From Allosediminivita pacifica (GTDB lineage Bacteria; Pseudomonadota; Alphaproteobacteria; Rhodobacterales; Rhodobacteraceae), in NCBI RefSeq assembly GCF_003054175.1, contig NZ_QBKN01000031.1:1-51239 (forward strand): a stretch of DNA of 51,239 nucleotides, in the 5' to 3' direction. Shown piece after piece: positions 1 to 9,803 of this stretch. Each line of letters opens with the position of its first letter. Positions within the stretch are counted from its first letter, which is position 1. Under the pieces are notes generated by a model. It made no database searches. It had not been told where the DNA came from and worked only from the letters and a program-made list of their open reading frames with translations. The translations under genes and the position numbers were made by a program.

Positions 1-1
1 C

Positions 2-94
2 GAAAACGACCACGACAGCCTCGGCGACACATCAACACTCGCCGACCCCTCCGTCGTCGACGACCTCATCGAACACCGCATGAACAAAGGCTGA
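2..94 (+). CDS. C-terminal end of an unidentified protein (partial)
   Basis: An open frame enters from the left edge and ends with TGA at 92-94. It gives about 30 residues ending in [11 protein letters not shown], rich in Asp and Glu. It is followed within 20 bases by a strong terminator, as expected for the end of a real transcription unit. The fragment is too short to name a family. Confidence 0.5.
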   Translation, partial: ENDHDSLGDTSTLADPSVVDDLIEHRMNKG

Positions 95-112
95 GGCGCA
101 TCATCATTAACG

Positions 113-139
113 GGGGCGGGCCAGAGGCCCGCCCCTTTT
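113..139 (+). terminator. Rho-independent terminator after the left-edge gene
   Basis: A 10-bp perfect GC stem (113-122 with 126-135) encloses a 3-base loop and is followed directly by TTTT. It lies 19 bases after the stop codon of the partial gene. Confidence 0.85.
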
Positions 140-275
140 CGTTTCTAATCAACGCCGCACGGCCAGGCGGCGTTAACCAACAGCCCCGAAACCACCTTCA
201 CCGAACCGGCCCCGGGTGGCATCTTGATAAAGCAGAATACCCGATTCCGGTGGGGGCACTGGATGGAGCAGCGTC

Positions 276-788
276 ATGCTGACTGGTACGACCATGAGCT
301 CTTCGCCGCTCTGGACGGGTCAACCTTTCGGCCCGCAGGCGGCACAGGAGCAGCCGAACCCCGATCAGTGGGTTCCGCCGATCACGCAGGCGCGCGACCC
401 TGACGCGCAGCTCAATCACGGCCAGCCGCCCACGCGGTTCTGGCGCCTTGTCGGTGGCGGCCCCGATCCCGCGACCCATATCGCCCCGCCGTCGATCGTC
501 CAGATCCGCATCACGCAGCTCCTGAACGACCAGGTCCCCGCGAACGAGAACGCACGCACGGAGGAGGCCGAGGCCCGCGCCGAAGCCGCCGAGGCCCGGG
601 CCGAGGCCGCCGAGAGCGAGGCCGAGGTGGCCCGCGGCGAGACCACGCGTCCCGCCACCGAGGACACACCGCGCGGCGAAGCCGCAACCCGCACCGACGC
701 CGCCAGCGCCGCTGTCGCCGCACTCGAGGATCGCGCCGCAATCGCCGCCGTCGTCCCTGCCCTGCCGGAAACCCGGGTCCAGCTCTGA
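276..788 (+). CDS. Hypothetical protein with Ala/Glu-rich coiled-coil C-terminal half
   Basis: The product is 170 residues and no family is recognised. Residues 1-85 are rich in Pro, Gln and Asp, with a short aromatic stretch around FWRLVGGG. From about residue 90 to 130 it is a run of A, E and R with the repeat EAEARAEAA, predicted to form a long helix or coiled coil. No signal peptide is seen. The ATG at 276 has a ribosome-binding site (GGATGGAG, 261-268); an in-frame ATG at 294 is the alternative. The minus strand also has a long open frame here, so coding status is probable rather than certain. Confidence 0.5.
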   Translation: MLTGTTMSSSPLWTGQPFGPQAAQEQPNPDQWVPPITQARDPDAQLNHGQPPTRFWRLVGGGPDPATHIAPPSIVQIRITQLLNDQVPANENARTEEAEARAEAAEARAEAAESEAEVARGETTRPATEDTPRGEAATRTDAASAAVAALEDRAAIAAVVPALPETRVQL

Positions 789-918
789 ATTTTAAGGCGA
801 TGCGATGTGCGGATTGTCGCAGCCCATCGCTTTTCTCTCTCCGCGGCTTGCCCTATAACCGCGCCGAAACGGGCGGGATCCCAGATCCCGCACCGCTGCA
901 ACTTCCGGCGAGGATCGC

Positions 919-1410
919 ATGAGCAACGACAGGCATGACGCGGACGTGGCCTTCATCAAGGCACTGGCAGAACTTCTCCGTGAGAACGACCTCACGGAAC
1001 TCAGGGTCAAACGCGACTTCGGTGAGGACGACAGCCTCGATGTGCAGGTAAGCCGCAACCAGCCCGTCGCAGCCCCCGCGCCCGTCGCAGCCCCGGCCCC
1101 TGCCCCGGTCGCCGCCGCACCGGCCGCTCCGGCCGCCGCCTCTGAGCCCGAGATGCCCGAGGATCCCGCCGCCCATCCCGGCGCGGTCACCTCGCCCATG
1201 GTCGGCACGGTCTACATGCAGCCCGAACCCGGCACGCCGTCCTTCATCGCGGTCGGCTCCACCGTCTCCGAAGGCGATACGCTGCTGATCGTCGAGGCGA
1301 TGAAGACCATGAACCACATCCCCGCCCCCCGCGCGGGCACCGTCAAGCGCATCCTCGTCGAGGACGGCGCTCCCGTCGAATACGGCGCGCCCCTGGTCAT
1401 CCTCGAGTAA
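919..1410 (+). CDS. accB: Acetyl-CoA carboxylase biotin carboxyl carrier protein
   Basis: The 163-residue protein carries the biotin that shuttles CO2 between biotin carboxylase and carboxyltransferase in the first committed step of fatty acid synthesis. The C-terminal biotinyl domain (about 92-163) contains EAMKTMN, with K129 as the biotinylation site. It is joined to an N-terminal domain by an Ala/Pro-rich linker (residues 49-75), which is typical of AccB. The start MSNDRHDAD is preceded by a GCGAGGA Shine-Dalgarno sequence. accC follows after 9 bases, the usual accBC operon. Confidence 0.97.
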   Translation: MSNDRHDADVAFIKALAELLRENDLTELRVKRDFGEDDSLDVQVSRNQPVAAPAPVAAPAPAPVAAAPAAPAAASEPEMPEDPAAHPGAVTSPMVGTVYMQPEPGTPSFIAVGSTVSEGDTLLIVEAMKTMNHIPAPRAGTVKRILVEDGAPVEYGAPLVILE

Positions 1411-1419
1411 GGGCCCGTC

Positions 1420-2772
1420 ATGTTCGACAAGATCCTCATCGCCAACCGCGGGGAAATCGCGCTTCGCGTCATCCGCGCCTGCCGCGAGATGGGCATCGCC
1501 AGTGTCGCGGTCCATTCCACCGCCGACGCCGACGCCATGCACGTGCGCATGGCGGACGAGACCATCTGCATCGGGCCCGCTTCCTCCACCGACAGCTACC
1601 TTTCGATCCCGGCCATCATCTCGGCCTGCGAGGTCACCGGTGCCGAAGCGATCCACCCCGGCTACGGCTTTCTCTCGGAAAACGCCCGCTTCGTGCAGGT
1701 GGTCGAGGACCACGGCCTGACCTTCATCGGCCCCCGTGCCGAACACATCCGGGTCATGGGCGACAAGATCTCGGCCAAGGAGACCATGAAGAAGCTCGGC
1801 GTGCCCTGCGTGCCCGGCTCCGAGGGCGGCGTGCCCGACCTGGAGACGGCCATGCAGCTCGGTGCCGAGATGGGCTACCCGGTCATCGTCAAGGCCACCG
1901 CCGGCGGCGGCGGCCGTGGCATGAAGGTCGCCCAGAGCGCCGAGGACATGCAGCGCGCCTTCCAGACCGCGCGTGCCGAGGCCAAGGCCGCCTTCGGCAA
2001 CGACGAGGTCTACATCGAGAAGTACCTGCAAAAGCCGCGCCACATCGAGATCCAGGTCTTCGGTGACGGCAAGGGCAACGCGGTGCACCTAGGCGAGCGC
2101 GACTGCTCGCTCCAGCGCCGCCACCAGAAGGTCTTCGAAGAGGCCCCCGGCCCCGAGATCACCCCCGAGAACCGCGCCCGCATCGGCAAGATCTGCGCCG
2201 ACGCCGTGGCCGAGCTCGGCTACGCCGGTGCCGGCACCATCGAATTCCTCTATGAGGACGGCGAGTTCTATTTCATCGAGATGAACACGCGCCTGCAGGT
2301 GGAACACCCGGTGACCGAGGCCATCTTCGGCGTCGATCTCGTCCGCGAACAGATCCGCGTCGCCGCAGGTCAGCCGCTCTCGTTCACGCAGGACGATCTG
2401 CAGATCCTCGGCCATGCCATCGAAGTGCGCATCAACGCCGAGAAACTGCCGAACTTCTCGCCCTCGCCGGGGCAGATCACGCAGTACCACGCACCGGGCG
2501 GCCTTGGCGTGCGCATGGACAGCGCCCTCTATCAGGGCTACAAGATCCCGCCCTACTACGACAGCCTCATCGGCAAGCTCATCGTGCACGGCCGTGACCG
2601 GCCCGAGGCGCTCGCGCGCCTGCACCGTGCGCTTGGCGAGCTGATCGTGGACGGCGTCGACACCACGGTGCCGCTCTTCCACGCGCTTCTGGCCGAGCGC
2701 GACATCCTGACCGGGGATTACAACATCCACTGGCTCGAAAAGTGGCTGGAGCGCACCTTCGAGCAGGGGTAG
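1420..2772 (+). CDS. accC: Acetyl-CoA carboxylase, biotin carboxylase subunit
   Basis: At 450 residues this is the normal AccC length. The enzyme uses ATP and bicarbonate to carboxylate biotin on AccB. Visible motifs are the N-terminal [13 protein letters not shown], the ATP-grasp glycine-rich loop GGGGRGMK (about residue 163), the [12 protein letters not shown] segment, and the metal and catalytic motif [15 protein letters not shown]. It is co-transcribed with accB. Unlike propionyl-CoA carboxylase alpha chains it has no C-terminal biotin domain, so assignment to acetyl-CoA carboxylase is secure. Confidence 0.98.
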   Translation: MFDKILIANRGEIALRVIRACREMGIASVAVHSTADADAMHVRMADETICIGPASSTDSYLSIPAIISACEVTGAEAIHPGYGFLSENARFVQVVEDHGLTFIGPRAEHIRVMGDKISAKETMKKLGVPCVPGSEGGVPDLETAMQLGAEMGYPVIVKATAGGGGRGMKVAQSAEDMQRAFQTARAEAKAAFGNDEVYIEKYLQKPRHIEIQVFGDGKGNAVHLGERDCSLQRRHQKVFEEAPGPEITPENRARIGKICADAVAELGYAGAGTIEFLYEDGEFYFIEMNTRLQVEHPVTEAIFGVDLVREQIRVAAGQPLSFTQDDLQILGHAIEVRINAEKLPNFSPSPGQITQYHAPGGLGVRMDSALYQGYKIPPYYDSLIGKLIVHGRDRPEALARLHRALGELIVDGVDTTVPLFHALLAERDILTGDYNIHWLEKWLERTFEQG

Positions 2773-2856
2773 CGTGCCGCGCATGACCTGCGCGTTTTGC
2801 CCCCTCTCATCGGACGACTGGCCCGCTCAGGGCCCGTCCGCGCCGGGGGCAGCGCC

Positions 2857-3492
2857 ATGAGCATGACCCCCGAGCTGCTCCTGCACGCCTATCGCAGCGG
2901 CATCTTTCCCATGGCCGAAACCCGCGACGACCCGGACATCTTCTGGGTCGATCCGCGGTGGCGCGGGATCTTCCCTCTGGACGGCTTCCATATCTCTCGC
3001 AGTCTTGCCCGGCGCCTGCGGCGCGACGACTACGAGGTCACCCTGAACCGGGCCTTCGAACGCGTGATCGACGGCTGCGCCGACCGCGACGAAACCTGGA
3101 TCAACGCCGAGATCCGGGCGCTCTACACCGAGCTTCACCGCGATGGGCAGGCCCACTCGATCGAGGTCTGGATGGAGGGCGACCTTGTCGGCGGTGTCTA
3201 CGGTGTGGTCATCGGCAGCGCCTTCTGCGGCGAGTCGATGTTCTCGACCCGCACCGACGCTTCAAAGATCGCGCTGGCCTGGCTGGTGGACCTGCTGCGC
3301 CGGGCGGGCTTCACCCTCTTCGATACGCAGTTCGTGACGCCGCACCTCGCCTCGCTGGGCGGGATCGAGATCAGCCGCACCGCCTATCGCACGCTGCTGG
3401 CCGAGGCGCTGGAGCGGCGGGCGGATCTGGCCGCCACACCGCTTGCCGCGTCAGGTCAGGAGGTGGTGCAGCGCAGCACCCAGACGTCGTAG
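2857..3492 (+). CDS. aat: Leucyl/phenylalanyl-tRNA--protein transferase
   Basis: The enzyme adds Leu or Phe from aminoacyl-tRNA to N-terminal Arg or Lys of proteins, marking them for ClpS/ClpAP (bacterial N-end rule). Family hallmarks are GIFPMAE near the N-terminus, WVDPRWRGIFPL, GESMFSTRTDASK and TQFVTPHLASLGG. I chose the ATG at 2857 (211 residues, MSMTPELLLHAYRSG) because family homology begins there; the frame is open back to 2797. It is probably co-transcribed with accBC (gap about 85 bases). Its last 37 bases overlap the end of the convergent DUF2155 gene. Confidence 0.95.
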   Translation: MSMTPELLLHAYRSGIFPMAETRDDPDIFWVDPRWRGIFPLDGFHISRSLARRLRRDDYEVTLNRAFERVIDGCADRDETWINAEIRALYTELHRDGQAHSIEVWMEGDLVGGVYGVVIGSAFCGESMFSTRTDASKIALAWLVDLLRRAGFTLFDTQFVTPHLASLGGIEISRTAYRTLLAEALERRADLAATPLAASGQEVVQRSTQTS

Positions 3493-3932
3493 CGTGGGTG
3501 ATCCATGGGGTTGAGCGCCGGCGATGCGGCAACCATCCAGCCGCGAAAGACCGGCTCGGGCACCCCCGCCTCGCGCACCGTCAGAAACGCATAGGCATTG
3601 CCCGAGGGATCGCCCGTCGGGTAGCGGCAGTCGCTCAGTTCGATGTCGATGCGCCCTGTTGTGGCATGACTGCCGGTCTCGAGCGTGACGTCGTTCACCT
3701 TGGCGTTGAGCTTGTCCAGCGCACGCAGCACGGCACCCGTGCCGCTTGTGACTTGCTCGCGCTGTCCCGCGGGGGGACGGTTGCGCAGGGCATCCTCGGT
3801 CGGCACCCACTGCTCCTGCGGGGCCTGCTGCTCCTGCTCCGGCGCCGGATCGAGCGGAATGACCTCCACCTCGCCCTGCGCCAGCGCGCCGACTGGAAGG
3901 GCGCACAACAGCGCCATCGCCATCCATCGCAT
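3456..3932 (-). CDS. DUF2155 domain-containing secreted protein
   Basis: The product has 158 residues. A signal peptide ([19 protein letters not shown]) is followed by a Pro/Gln-rich linker and the DUF2155 domain (about 65-158), recognisable by RALDKLNAKVNDV, CRYPTGDP, AYAFLTV, FRGWMVAASPALNPMDHPRYDVWVL. DUF2155 is found almost only in alphaproteobacteria, and its function is unknown to me. Two Cys (in SDCRYP and LRCTTS) could form a periplasmic disulfide. It overlaps the mlaD stop as TGATG and is the third gene of an NDUFA12-mlaD-DUF2155 operon, so a cell-envelope role is inferred. Confidence 0.9.
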   Translation of the reverse strand: MRWMAMALLCALPVGALAQGEVEVIPLDPAPEQEQQAPQEQWVPTEDALRNRPPAGQREQVTSGTGAVLRALDKLNAKVNDVTLETGSHATTGRIDIELSDCRYPTGDPSGNAYAFLTVREAGVPEPVFRGWMVAASPALNPMDHPRYDVWVLRCTTS

Positions 3933-4387
3933 CAGGAGCCGCCCTCGCCACCCACGAATTTCATGAGAAGGGAAATCAGGCTGACCGCCCCCTGCGTGTC
4001 CTGAATCTGGTCGCCCGGGCCATAGTAGAAGGGCGACCCGCCCGGATTGATCTCGACGAAGCTCCCCCCCAGCAGCCCTTCGGAGGCCACCACGATCGCG
4101 CTGTCGTCGGGAATCTCGATACCGTCGCGGATCGTCACCGTCGTCTCGGCCCGGTATGTTTCCGGGTCGAGGGCCACGCCCGAGACCGAACCGATCTTCA
4201 CGCCCGCGAGCCGCACGTCCGTGCCCACGCCGACACCCTCGGCCGACCGGAACGATGCGCTCAGTTGATAGCCATCGCCCGCGCCGCCGAACTCCAGTCC
4301 CGTGACCTGAACGGTATACAGTCCGAAAGCCAACGCACCGGCCAGCACGACACCGCCGACCACGACCTCACCGGCCGAATGACTCAT
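3932..4387 (-). CDS. mlaD: MlaD-family phospholipid transport substrate-binding protein
   Basis: MlaD is the inner-membrane-anchored, periplasmic lipid-binding subunit of the Mla ABC system, which maintains outer-membrane lipid asymmetry. The 151-residue protein has one N-terminal membrane segment (about 8-27) and an MCE domain (about 38-118) with [15 protein letters not shown] and [14 protein letters not shown]. The ATG overlaps the NDUFA12 stop (ATGA). The other mla genes (mlaE, mlaF, mlaC, mlaA) are not in this window. The family is certain; the exact transporter partner is inferred. Confidence 0.93.
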   Translation of the reverse strand: MSHSAGEVVVGGVVLAGALAFGLYTVQVTGLEFGGAGDGYQLSASFRSAEGVGVGTDVRLAGVKIGSVSGVALDPETYRAETTVTIRDGIEIPDDSAIVVASEGLLGGSFVEINPGGSPFYYGPGDQIQDTQGAVSLISLLMKFVGGEGGS

Positions 4388-4767
4388 TCGGGGCTCCAGG
4401 CCTCGTAGTCACGCCGCTCGGCAGGATGCTCCCGCCGGATCGACCCTGCCGGGGCATAGGCCAGCGCCGTGCCGGTCAGGTTTTCCTGGTGCGGTTTCTC
4501 CCAGGCGCGATGCGGCAGCGGCTTCTCGGTCGGCGGCTCCTTGTAGGTGTAATGCAGCCAGCCGTGCCAGTCCGCGCTCACCCGGGTCGCCTCGGCCTCG
4601 CCGTTGAAGATCACCCAGCGACGCTTGCCGTCCTTGGTCTGGTAGAAGACGTTGCCCTGCTCGTCCTCGCCCACCTTGGTTCCGTGCCGCCACGTGTGCA
4701 GCATCGTGCTCAGCGTCGCACCGTTCCACCACGTGACCGCGCGGATGAGATAGTCGATGAACTTCAT
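4384..4767 (-). CDS. NADH:ubiquinone oxidoreductase subunit NDUFA12
   Basis: This 127-residue protein is the bacterial homologue of the mitochondrial complex I accessory subunit NDUFA12 (B17.2), found in alphaproteobacteria. Family features are [23 protein letters not shown], the HGWLHYT motif and the [16 protein letters not shown] segment. It is expected to sit on the peripheral arm of complex I. It is the first gene of an operon with mlaD and the DUF2155 gene and lies away from the nuo operon. Confidence 0.95.
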   Translation of the reverse strand: MKFIDYLIRAVTWWNGATLSTMLHTWRHGTKVGEDEQGNVFYQTKDGKRRWVIFNGEAEATRVSADWHGWLHYTYKEPPTEKPLPHRAWEKPHQENLTGTALAYAPAGSIRREHPAERRDYEAWSPE

Positions 4768-5126
4768 GGACGACTCCTGTCTGCCTCGGCCTCGTTATGG
4801 CGAAACGCCGGCCAAAGGTCCAGTGGTCGGGCTGCCGCATCCCCCTACCCCGCTTCCGAAAATTCGACGCGTTCGCTGGGCGGGCAGGATGTTCTGGCAG
4901 CCACCCCGGCCTCATTCATGTGCCACGCTCATGAGTAAATGCAAGTCGGGCTCAGTTATCAGAGATGGGACCCCGCACTACGTTATTTCGCGACGGACCG
5001 GCGGCGTCGGCCCGGGTCTCCGACCTGCCGCGGCTGACGCGGCGCGCATGGAACCTCGCAGCGCCGCGAAACGCTGGTCCGGCAACAAGATCGGCTCTTC
5101 GGAGCCTTTGAAGAAAGGCAAAACCA
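4768..5126. other. Divergent intergenic region, NDUFA12 / aldo-keto reductase
   Basis: These 359 bases separate divergent genes and must hold promoters for both. I see no convincing -35/-10 pair, no strong palindrome and no convincing small gene. A GAAAGG ribosome-binding site lies just before the reductase ATG. Confidence 0.4.
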
Positions 5127-5987
5127 ATGATCCTTGAAGAGACCTACACACTCTCCAACGGCGTCGAAATCCCAAAGCTGGGCCTCGGCACCTGGATGAT
5201 CGAGGACGGAGACGTCGCCAATGCGGTCAAGACCGCCGTGGAAATGGGCTACCGCCACATCGATACCGCGCAGGCCTACATGAACGAACGTGGCGTCGGC
5301 GAAGGCGTGCGCAACTGCGGCATCGCCCGTGACAACCTCTTCGTGACCACCAAGCTCGATGCCTCGCACAAGAGCTACGAGGACGCCAAGGCGGCCATCG
5401 ACGGGTCGCTCGAGGAACTCGGCCTCGACTACATTGACCTTCTGATCATCCACAGCCCGCAGCCCTGGGGCGATTTCGGCGGCGACGAGCGCTACTTCGA
5501 AGGCAACCTCGCCGCATGGCGCGCCATGGAAGAGGCCTATAACGCAGGCAAGCTGCGCGCGATCGGCGTTTCGAACTTCAAGAAACCCGACCTGCAGAAC
5601 CTGCTCGACAACGCCACGGTGAAGCCGATGCTGAACCAGGTGCTCGCGCACGTGAGCAACACGCCGTTCGAGCTGATCGACTTCTGCAAGGAAAACGGCA
5701 TGCTCGTCGAGGCCTACTCGCCCGTCGGCCACGGCAAGATCCTCAACAACGAGGAAATCTCCTCGATGGCCGACAAGTACGGCGTCAGCGTTCCGCAACT
5801 CTGCATCCGCTACTGCCTCGAGCTTGGCCTGCTGCCGCTGCCGAAGACCGCGAACCCCGACCACATGCGCAACAACGCCGACGTGGACTTCGCGATTTCG
5901 GCAGAGGACATGGAGACGCTCAAGAACGCCGAGCCGATCAAGGACTACGGCGACGCGAGCGAATTCCCGGTCTACGCCCACGCGTGA
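5127..5987 (+). CDS. Aldo/keto reductase
   Basis: The 286-residue protein is a cytosolic NADPH-dependent carbonyl reductase of the AKR superfamily. The Asp-Tyr-Lys-His catalytic tetrad is visible in HIDTAQAY, TTKLD and IIHSPQPW. IGVSNF (about 153-158) and LPLPKTANPDH, the C-terminal NADPH-binding segment, are also present. It most resembles the bacterial 2,5-diketo-D-gluconate reductase group, but the substrate cannot be read from sequence. It stands alone between a divergent operon and its own terminator. Confidence 0.92.
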   Translation: MILEETYTLSNGVEIPKLGLGTWMIEDGDVANAVKTAVEMGYRHIDTAQAYMNERGVGEGVRNCGIARDNLFVTTKLDASHKSYEDAKAAIDGSLEELGLDYIDLLIIHSPQPWGDFGGDERYFEGNLAAWRAMEEAYNAGKLRAIGVSNFKKPDLQNLLDNATVKPMLNQVLAHVSNTPFELIDFCKENGMLVEAYSPVGHGKILNNEEISSMADKYGVSVPQLCIRYCLELGLLPLPKTANPDHMRNNADVDFAISAEDMETLKNAEPIKDYGDASEFPVYAHA

Positions 5988-6035
5988 GCACCGGCGCCAG
6001 GACGGCGGCCCCGCCGCCACCCTGATCGATACGAA

Positions 6036-6067
6036 CGCCCGGCTCTCCCGAGGGAGCCGGGCGTTTT
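6036..6067 (+). terminator. Terminator of the aldo/keto reductase gene
   Basis: A 10-bp perfect stem (6036-6045 with 6054-6063) is followed by TTTT. It lies 49 bases after the reductase stop. The rest of 5988-6342 holds only this and the facing clpX terminator. Confidence 0.85.
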
Positions 6068-6287
6068 CATGTGCGGGACAACCATGAGCCCGGGCCGCCC
6101 GCGGTACCGCCAAGTCTGCGGCGACGACCGGGTGCGCTTCCTGACATGCTCTTCCCGATCTGCGACGACCCATGGGGGCCAGCCGTCAGGATGTCCCCCC
6201 GTGGCTGCCATGCGCAGCTCTGCGGAGGGCCCTCGAAAGACAACCTGCCCGCCCCGCCGCCATGGCACGACCTCTCGGCACGGCCAC

Positions 6288-6319
6288 TAAAAAGGGGCGG
6301 ACCCTCACGGATCCGCCCC
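6288..6319 (-). terminator. Terminator of clpX
   Basis: Read on the minus strand, an 8-bp GC stem (6294-6301 with 6312-6319) is followed by a run of T. It lies 24 bases beyond the clpX stop. Confidence 0.8.
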
Positions 6320-6342
6320 CGTATTTCGCGATGGAAACCGCC

Positions 6343-7608
<1,266 letters not shown>

Positions 7609-7750
7609 ATCGTACCTTTCCCGGCCGTGTCGTCGATTTCGGCGCCGTGCCCGGCGCACCTGGCCGCCAAGTTCCGGACAGCTTAGGACACGGGTTTCGC
7701 CTCGACAATCCGAAATTTGGCCTCACGCCCGAAGGCGTGAAGCCGGACGT

Positions 7751-8389
7751 TCACTTGTCGCCCTTGTCGTCTTCCGGGGAGACCCGGCTCGTCACGATCT
7801 CGTCGACGTGGCCCCAGTCCACCGCCTCTTCGGGCGTCATCCACTTGTCGCGGTCCAGCGCCTCGCGGACGGTATCGTAGTCCTGGCCGGAATGCTTCAT
7901 GTAGAGCTTGTACATCCGCTCGCGCGTCTGCTCGATGTGCTTGGCCGAGATCAGGATGTCCGCCGCAGTGCCCTGCGCGCCGCCGGAGGGCTGGTGCACC
8001 AGGAACTCCGCGTTCGGAAGCGAAAAGCGCAGGCCTTTTTCGCCGCCGATCGCGATGACCGACCCCATCGAGGCCGCCATGCCGCAGACCAGGGTGGAAA
8101 CCTTGGGCTTGATGTACTGCATGGTGTCGTAGATCGACAGGCCCGCCACGACCGACCCGCCGGGCGAGTTGATGTACATGCTGATTTCCTTGGACGGGTT
8201 CTCCGCCTCGAGGTGCAGCAGCTGGGCAACGATCAGGCTCGACATGCCGTCGTGAACCGGGCCGTTCACGAAGATGATCCGCTCTTTCAGAAGGCGCGAG
8301 AAGATGTCGTAGGCGCGCTCGCCGCGGCTGGTCTGCTCCACCACCATGGGCACCAGCGTGTTCATGTATGTGTCTAAGGGATCCTGCAT
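7751..8389 (-). CDS. clpP: ATP-dependent Clp protease proteolytic subunit ClpP
   Basis: The 212-residue serine peptidase forms the double-heptamer chamber used by ClpX and ClpA. The catalytic triad is visible as S107 (CGMAASMGS), H132 (LVHQPSGG) and D181 (DRDKWMT). The N-terminal loop [26 protein letters not shown] is typical. It is transcribed divergently from rplY and lies directly upstream of clpX. Confidence 0.98.
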   Translation of the reverse strand: MQDPLDTYMNTLVPMVVEQTSRGERAYDIFSRLLKERIIFVNGPVHDGMSSLIVAQLLHLEAENPSKEISMYINSPGGSVVAGLSIYDTMQYIKPKVSTLVCGMAASMGSVIAIGGEKGLRFSLPNAEFLVHQPSGGAQGTAADILISAKHIEQTRERMYKLYMKHSGQDYDTVREALDRDKWMTPEEAVDWGHVDEIVTSRVSPEDDKGDK

Positions 8390-8461
8390 CGCCCACCTGC
8401 CGTTTTGCTGAGGATCGGGCCTAAGCCCGAAAAGTTGCTAGAGTCTTAGTTGTGCCCCGGA

Positions 8462-8608
8462 GCCCCCGCAAGGGGCGGGGGCAAAATCGGCCCGCGCGCG
8501 ACCGCCCCGGAAACCCTTCAAAACACCGCGAATCGCGCTTGCCAACCGGGGCCTTTCCGGTTAGCAGGCAGGCCTTCACGCGGGGTGACAGCCTTGGAGG
8601 CACCCCGC
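8462..8608 (+). promoter_or_regulatory. Structured 5' leader of rplY
   Basis: Three stem-loops lie in tandem between the divergent clpP start and the rplY ribosome-binding site (TAGGAG, 8616-8621). They are an 8-bp perfect GC stem (8462-8469 with 8475-8482), a second stem with one mismatch (8541-8549 with 8557-8565), and an 8-bp perfect stem (8580-8587 with 8601-8608) ending 7 bases before the ribosome-binding site. Ribosomal protein mRNAs often carry autoregulatory leaders; that role is inferred here. Confidence 0.45.
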
Positions 8609-8628
8609 CACATCTTAGGAGTTCTACA

Positions 8629-9300
8629 ATGGCTGACGAGATTCCCGATCTCATCGCCCAGGAACGGACGGGGACAGGCAAGGGCGCCGCTCGTCAGGTT
8701 CGCCGCGAAGGCAACGTTCCGGGCATCGTATTCGGTGGCGAGAAGGATCCCCTTCCGATCCAGCTGCCCTTCAACGAGCTGATGAAGCGCCTGAAGGCCG
8801 GCCGCTTCAAGTCCACCCTCTTCAACCTCAAGGTCGAGGGCCAGGAAGACGTCCGCGTGATCTGCCGCGACGTCCAGCGCGACATCGTGAAGGACCTGCC
8901 GACGCACGTCGATTTCATGCGCCTGCGCCGTGCCTCGAAGATCAACCTCTTCATCCCCGTCGAATTCGTCGGTGAAGACGTTGCTCCCGGCATCAAGCGC
9001 GGCGGCGTGATGACCTACGTCCGCCCCGAGGTCGAACTGATCGTGACCGCAGGCGACATCCCCGAGAAGATCGTCGCGGACGTCAGCAAGATGAAGATCG
9101 GCGACACGCTGACCATCTCCTCGGTCGACCTGCCGGCCGGCGTCAAGCCGACCATCGACCGCGACTTCGTGATCTGCAACATCACCGCGCCCTCCGGTCT
9201 TGCCGCGTCGGATGACGACGAGGACGAGGGTGAGGTCGCAGCCGACGAAGTGCCCGCAGGCGCAGTCGACCAGTCCGAAGAAGCGACCGCAGACGAGTGA
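8629..9300 (+). CDS. rplY: 50S ribosomal protein L25/general stress protein Ctc
   Basis: The 223-residue protein binds 5S rRNA. It is the long (Ctc/TL5) form: an N-terminal L25 domain (about 1-95, with [25 protein letters not shown]) and a C-terminal TL5 beta domain (about 100-190). An acidic, disordered tail rich in Asp, Glu and Ala follows. The ATG at 8629 ([15 protein letters not shown]) has the ribosome-binding site TAGGAG; upstream in-frame codons run through the hairpin leader and are rejected. The order rplY then pth is conserved in many bacteria. Confidence 0.97.
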   Translation: MADEIPDLIAQERTGTGKGAARQVRREGNVPGIVFGGEKDPLPIQLPFNELMKRLKAGRFKSTLFNLKVEGQEDVRVICRDVQRDIVKDLPTHVDFMRLRRASKINLFIPVEFVGEDVAPGIKRGGVMTYVRPEVELIVTAGDIPEKIVADVSKMKIGDTLTISSVDLPAGVKPTIDRDFVICNITAPSGLAASDDDEDEGEVAADEVPAGAVDQSEEATADE

Positions 9301-9338
9301 TCTGCCGCGCCCCGGCGCGACGCTCTCGGACACGCATC

Positions 9339-9370
9339 AAGGCCCCCGCCATTCCCCGGCGGGGGCCTTT
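9339..9370 (+). terminator. Terminator of rplY
   Basis: A perfect stem of about 12 bp (9339-9350 with 9358-9369) has a 7-base loop and a short T run. It lies 38 bases after the rplY stop and could also serve the facing monooxygenase gene. Confidence 0.85.
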
Positions 9371-9407
9371 CTCGTTCAGGGGTCTCCGGCACGTCGAGCG
9401 CAGCCCG

Positions 9408-9722
9408 CTACGTTTCCAGCGCCTGCACCGTCTCGAAGACCTCCAGTTCCGGCGGCCCGAGGTACATGCCGGACGAACTGCGTGCCCCGCTGTGCGCCGC
9501 GCGAAAGGCCTCTGACTTGGTCCAGGCGACAAAGCTCTCCTCGTCGGCCCACACCGTGTGCGAGGCATAGAGGATGTGGTCCTCCCGCTCCGGCCCCTTC
9601 ACGAGGTGGAAGCTCTTGAAGCCCGGCACCTCGGTCAGGTGGCTGTCGCGGCTCTTCCACATTTCCTCGAACGCCGCGGCCTGCTCTTTCACCACCTTGA
9701 AGCGGTTCATCGTGAGGTACAT
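9408..9722 (-). CDS. Antibiotic biosynthesis monooxygenase (ABM) domain protein
   Basis: This 104-residue, single-domain ferredoxin-like protein is of the ABM/IsdG type: MNRFKVVKEQAAAFEEMW, EVPGFKSFHLVKGP, YASHTVWADEESFVAWTKSEAFRAAH. Members include cofactor-free monooxygenases and haem-degrading enzymes. The Asn near the N-terminus (MNRFKV) and the SFHL and W residues fit the IsdG/LFO-like group, but substrate and activity cannot be assigned. The ATG at 9722 (MYLTMNRF) has an AGGAGAGA ribosome-binding site; the longer open frame upstream is antisense to pth. It lies on the opposite strand between rplY and pth. Confidence 0.88.
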   Translation of the reverse strand: MYLTMNRFKVVKEQAAAFEEMWKSRDSHLTEVPGFKSFHLVKGPEREDHILYASHTVWADEESFVAWTKSEAFRAAHSGARSSSGMYLGPPELEVFETVQALET

Positions 9723-9803
9723 CTCGTCTCTCCTGCTCTGCTTGGTTGTGAAGCGCCCCGTGGCTGGCCTAGATAGGGGGGCAAGGCCGCTTCGGAGGGC
9801 AAC

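Noticed and set aside
853-2088. 411-codon open frame on the minus strand
   Set aside because: It lies opposite accB and accC and shows no family motif.
8452-8628. N-terminal extension of rplY from GTG 8452
   Set aside because: It would read through the hairpin leader and has no family homology; the ATG at 8629 has its own ribosome-binding site.
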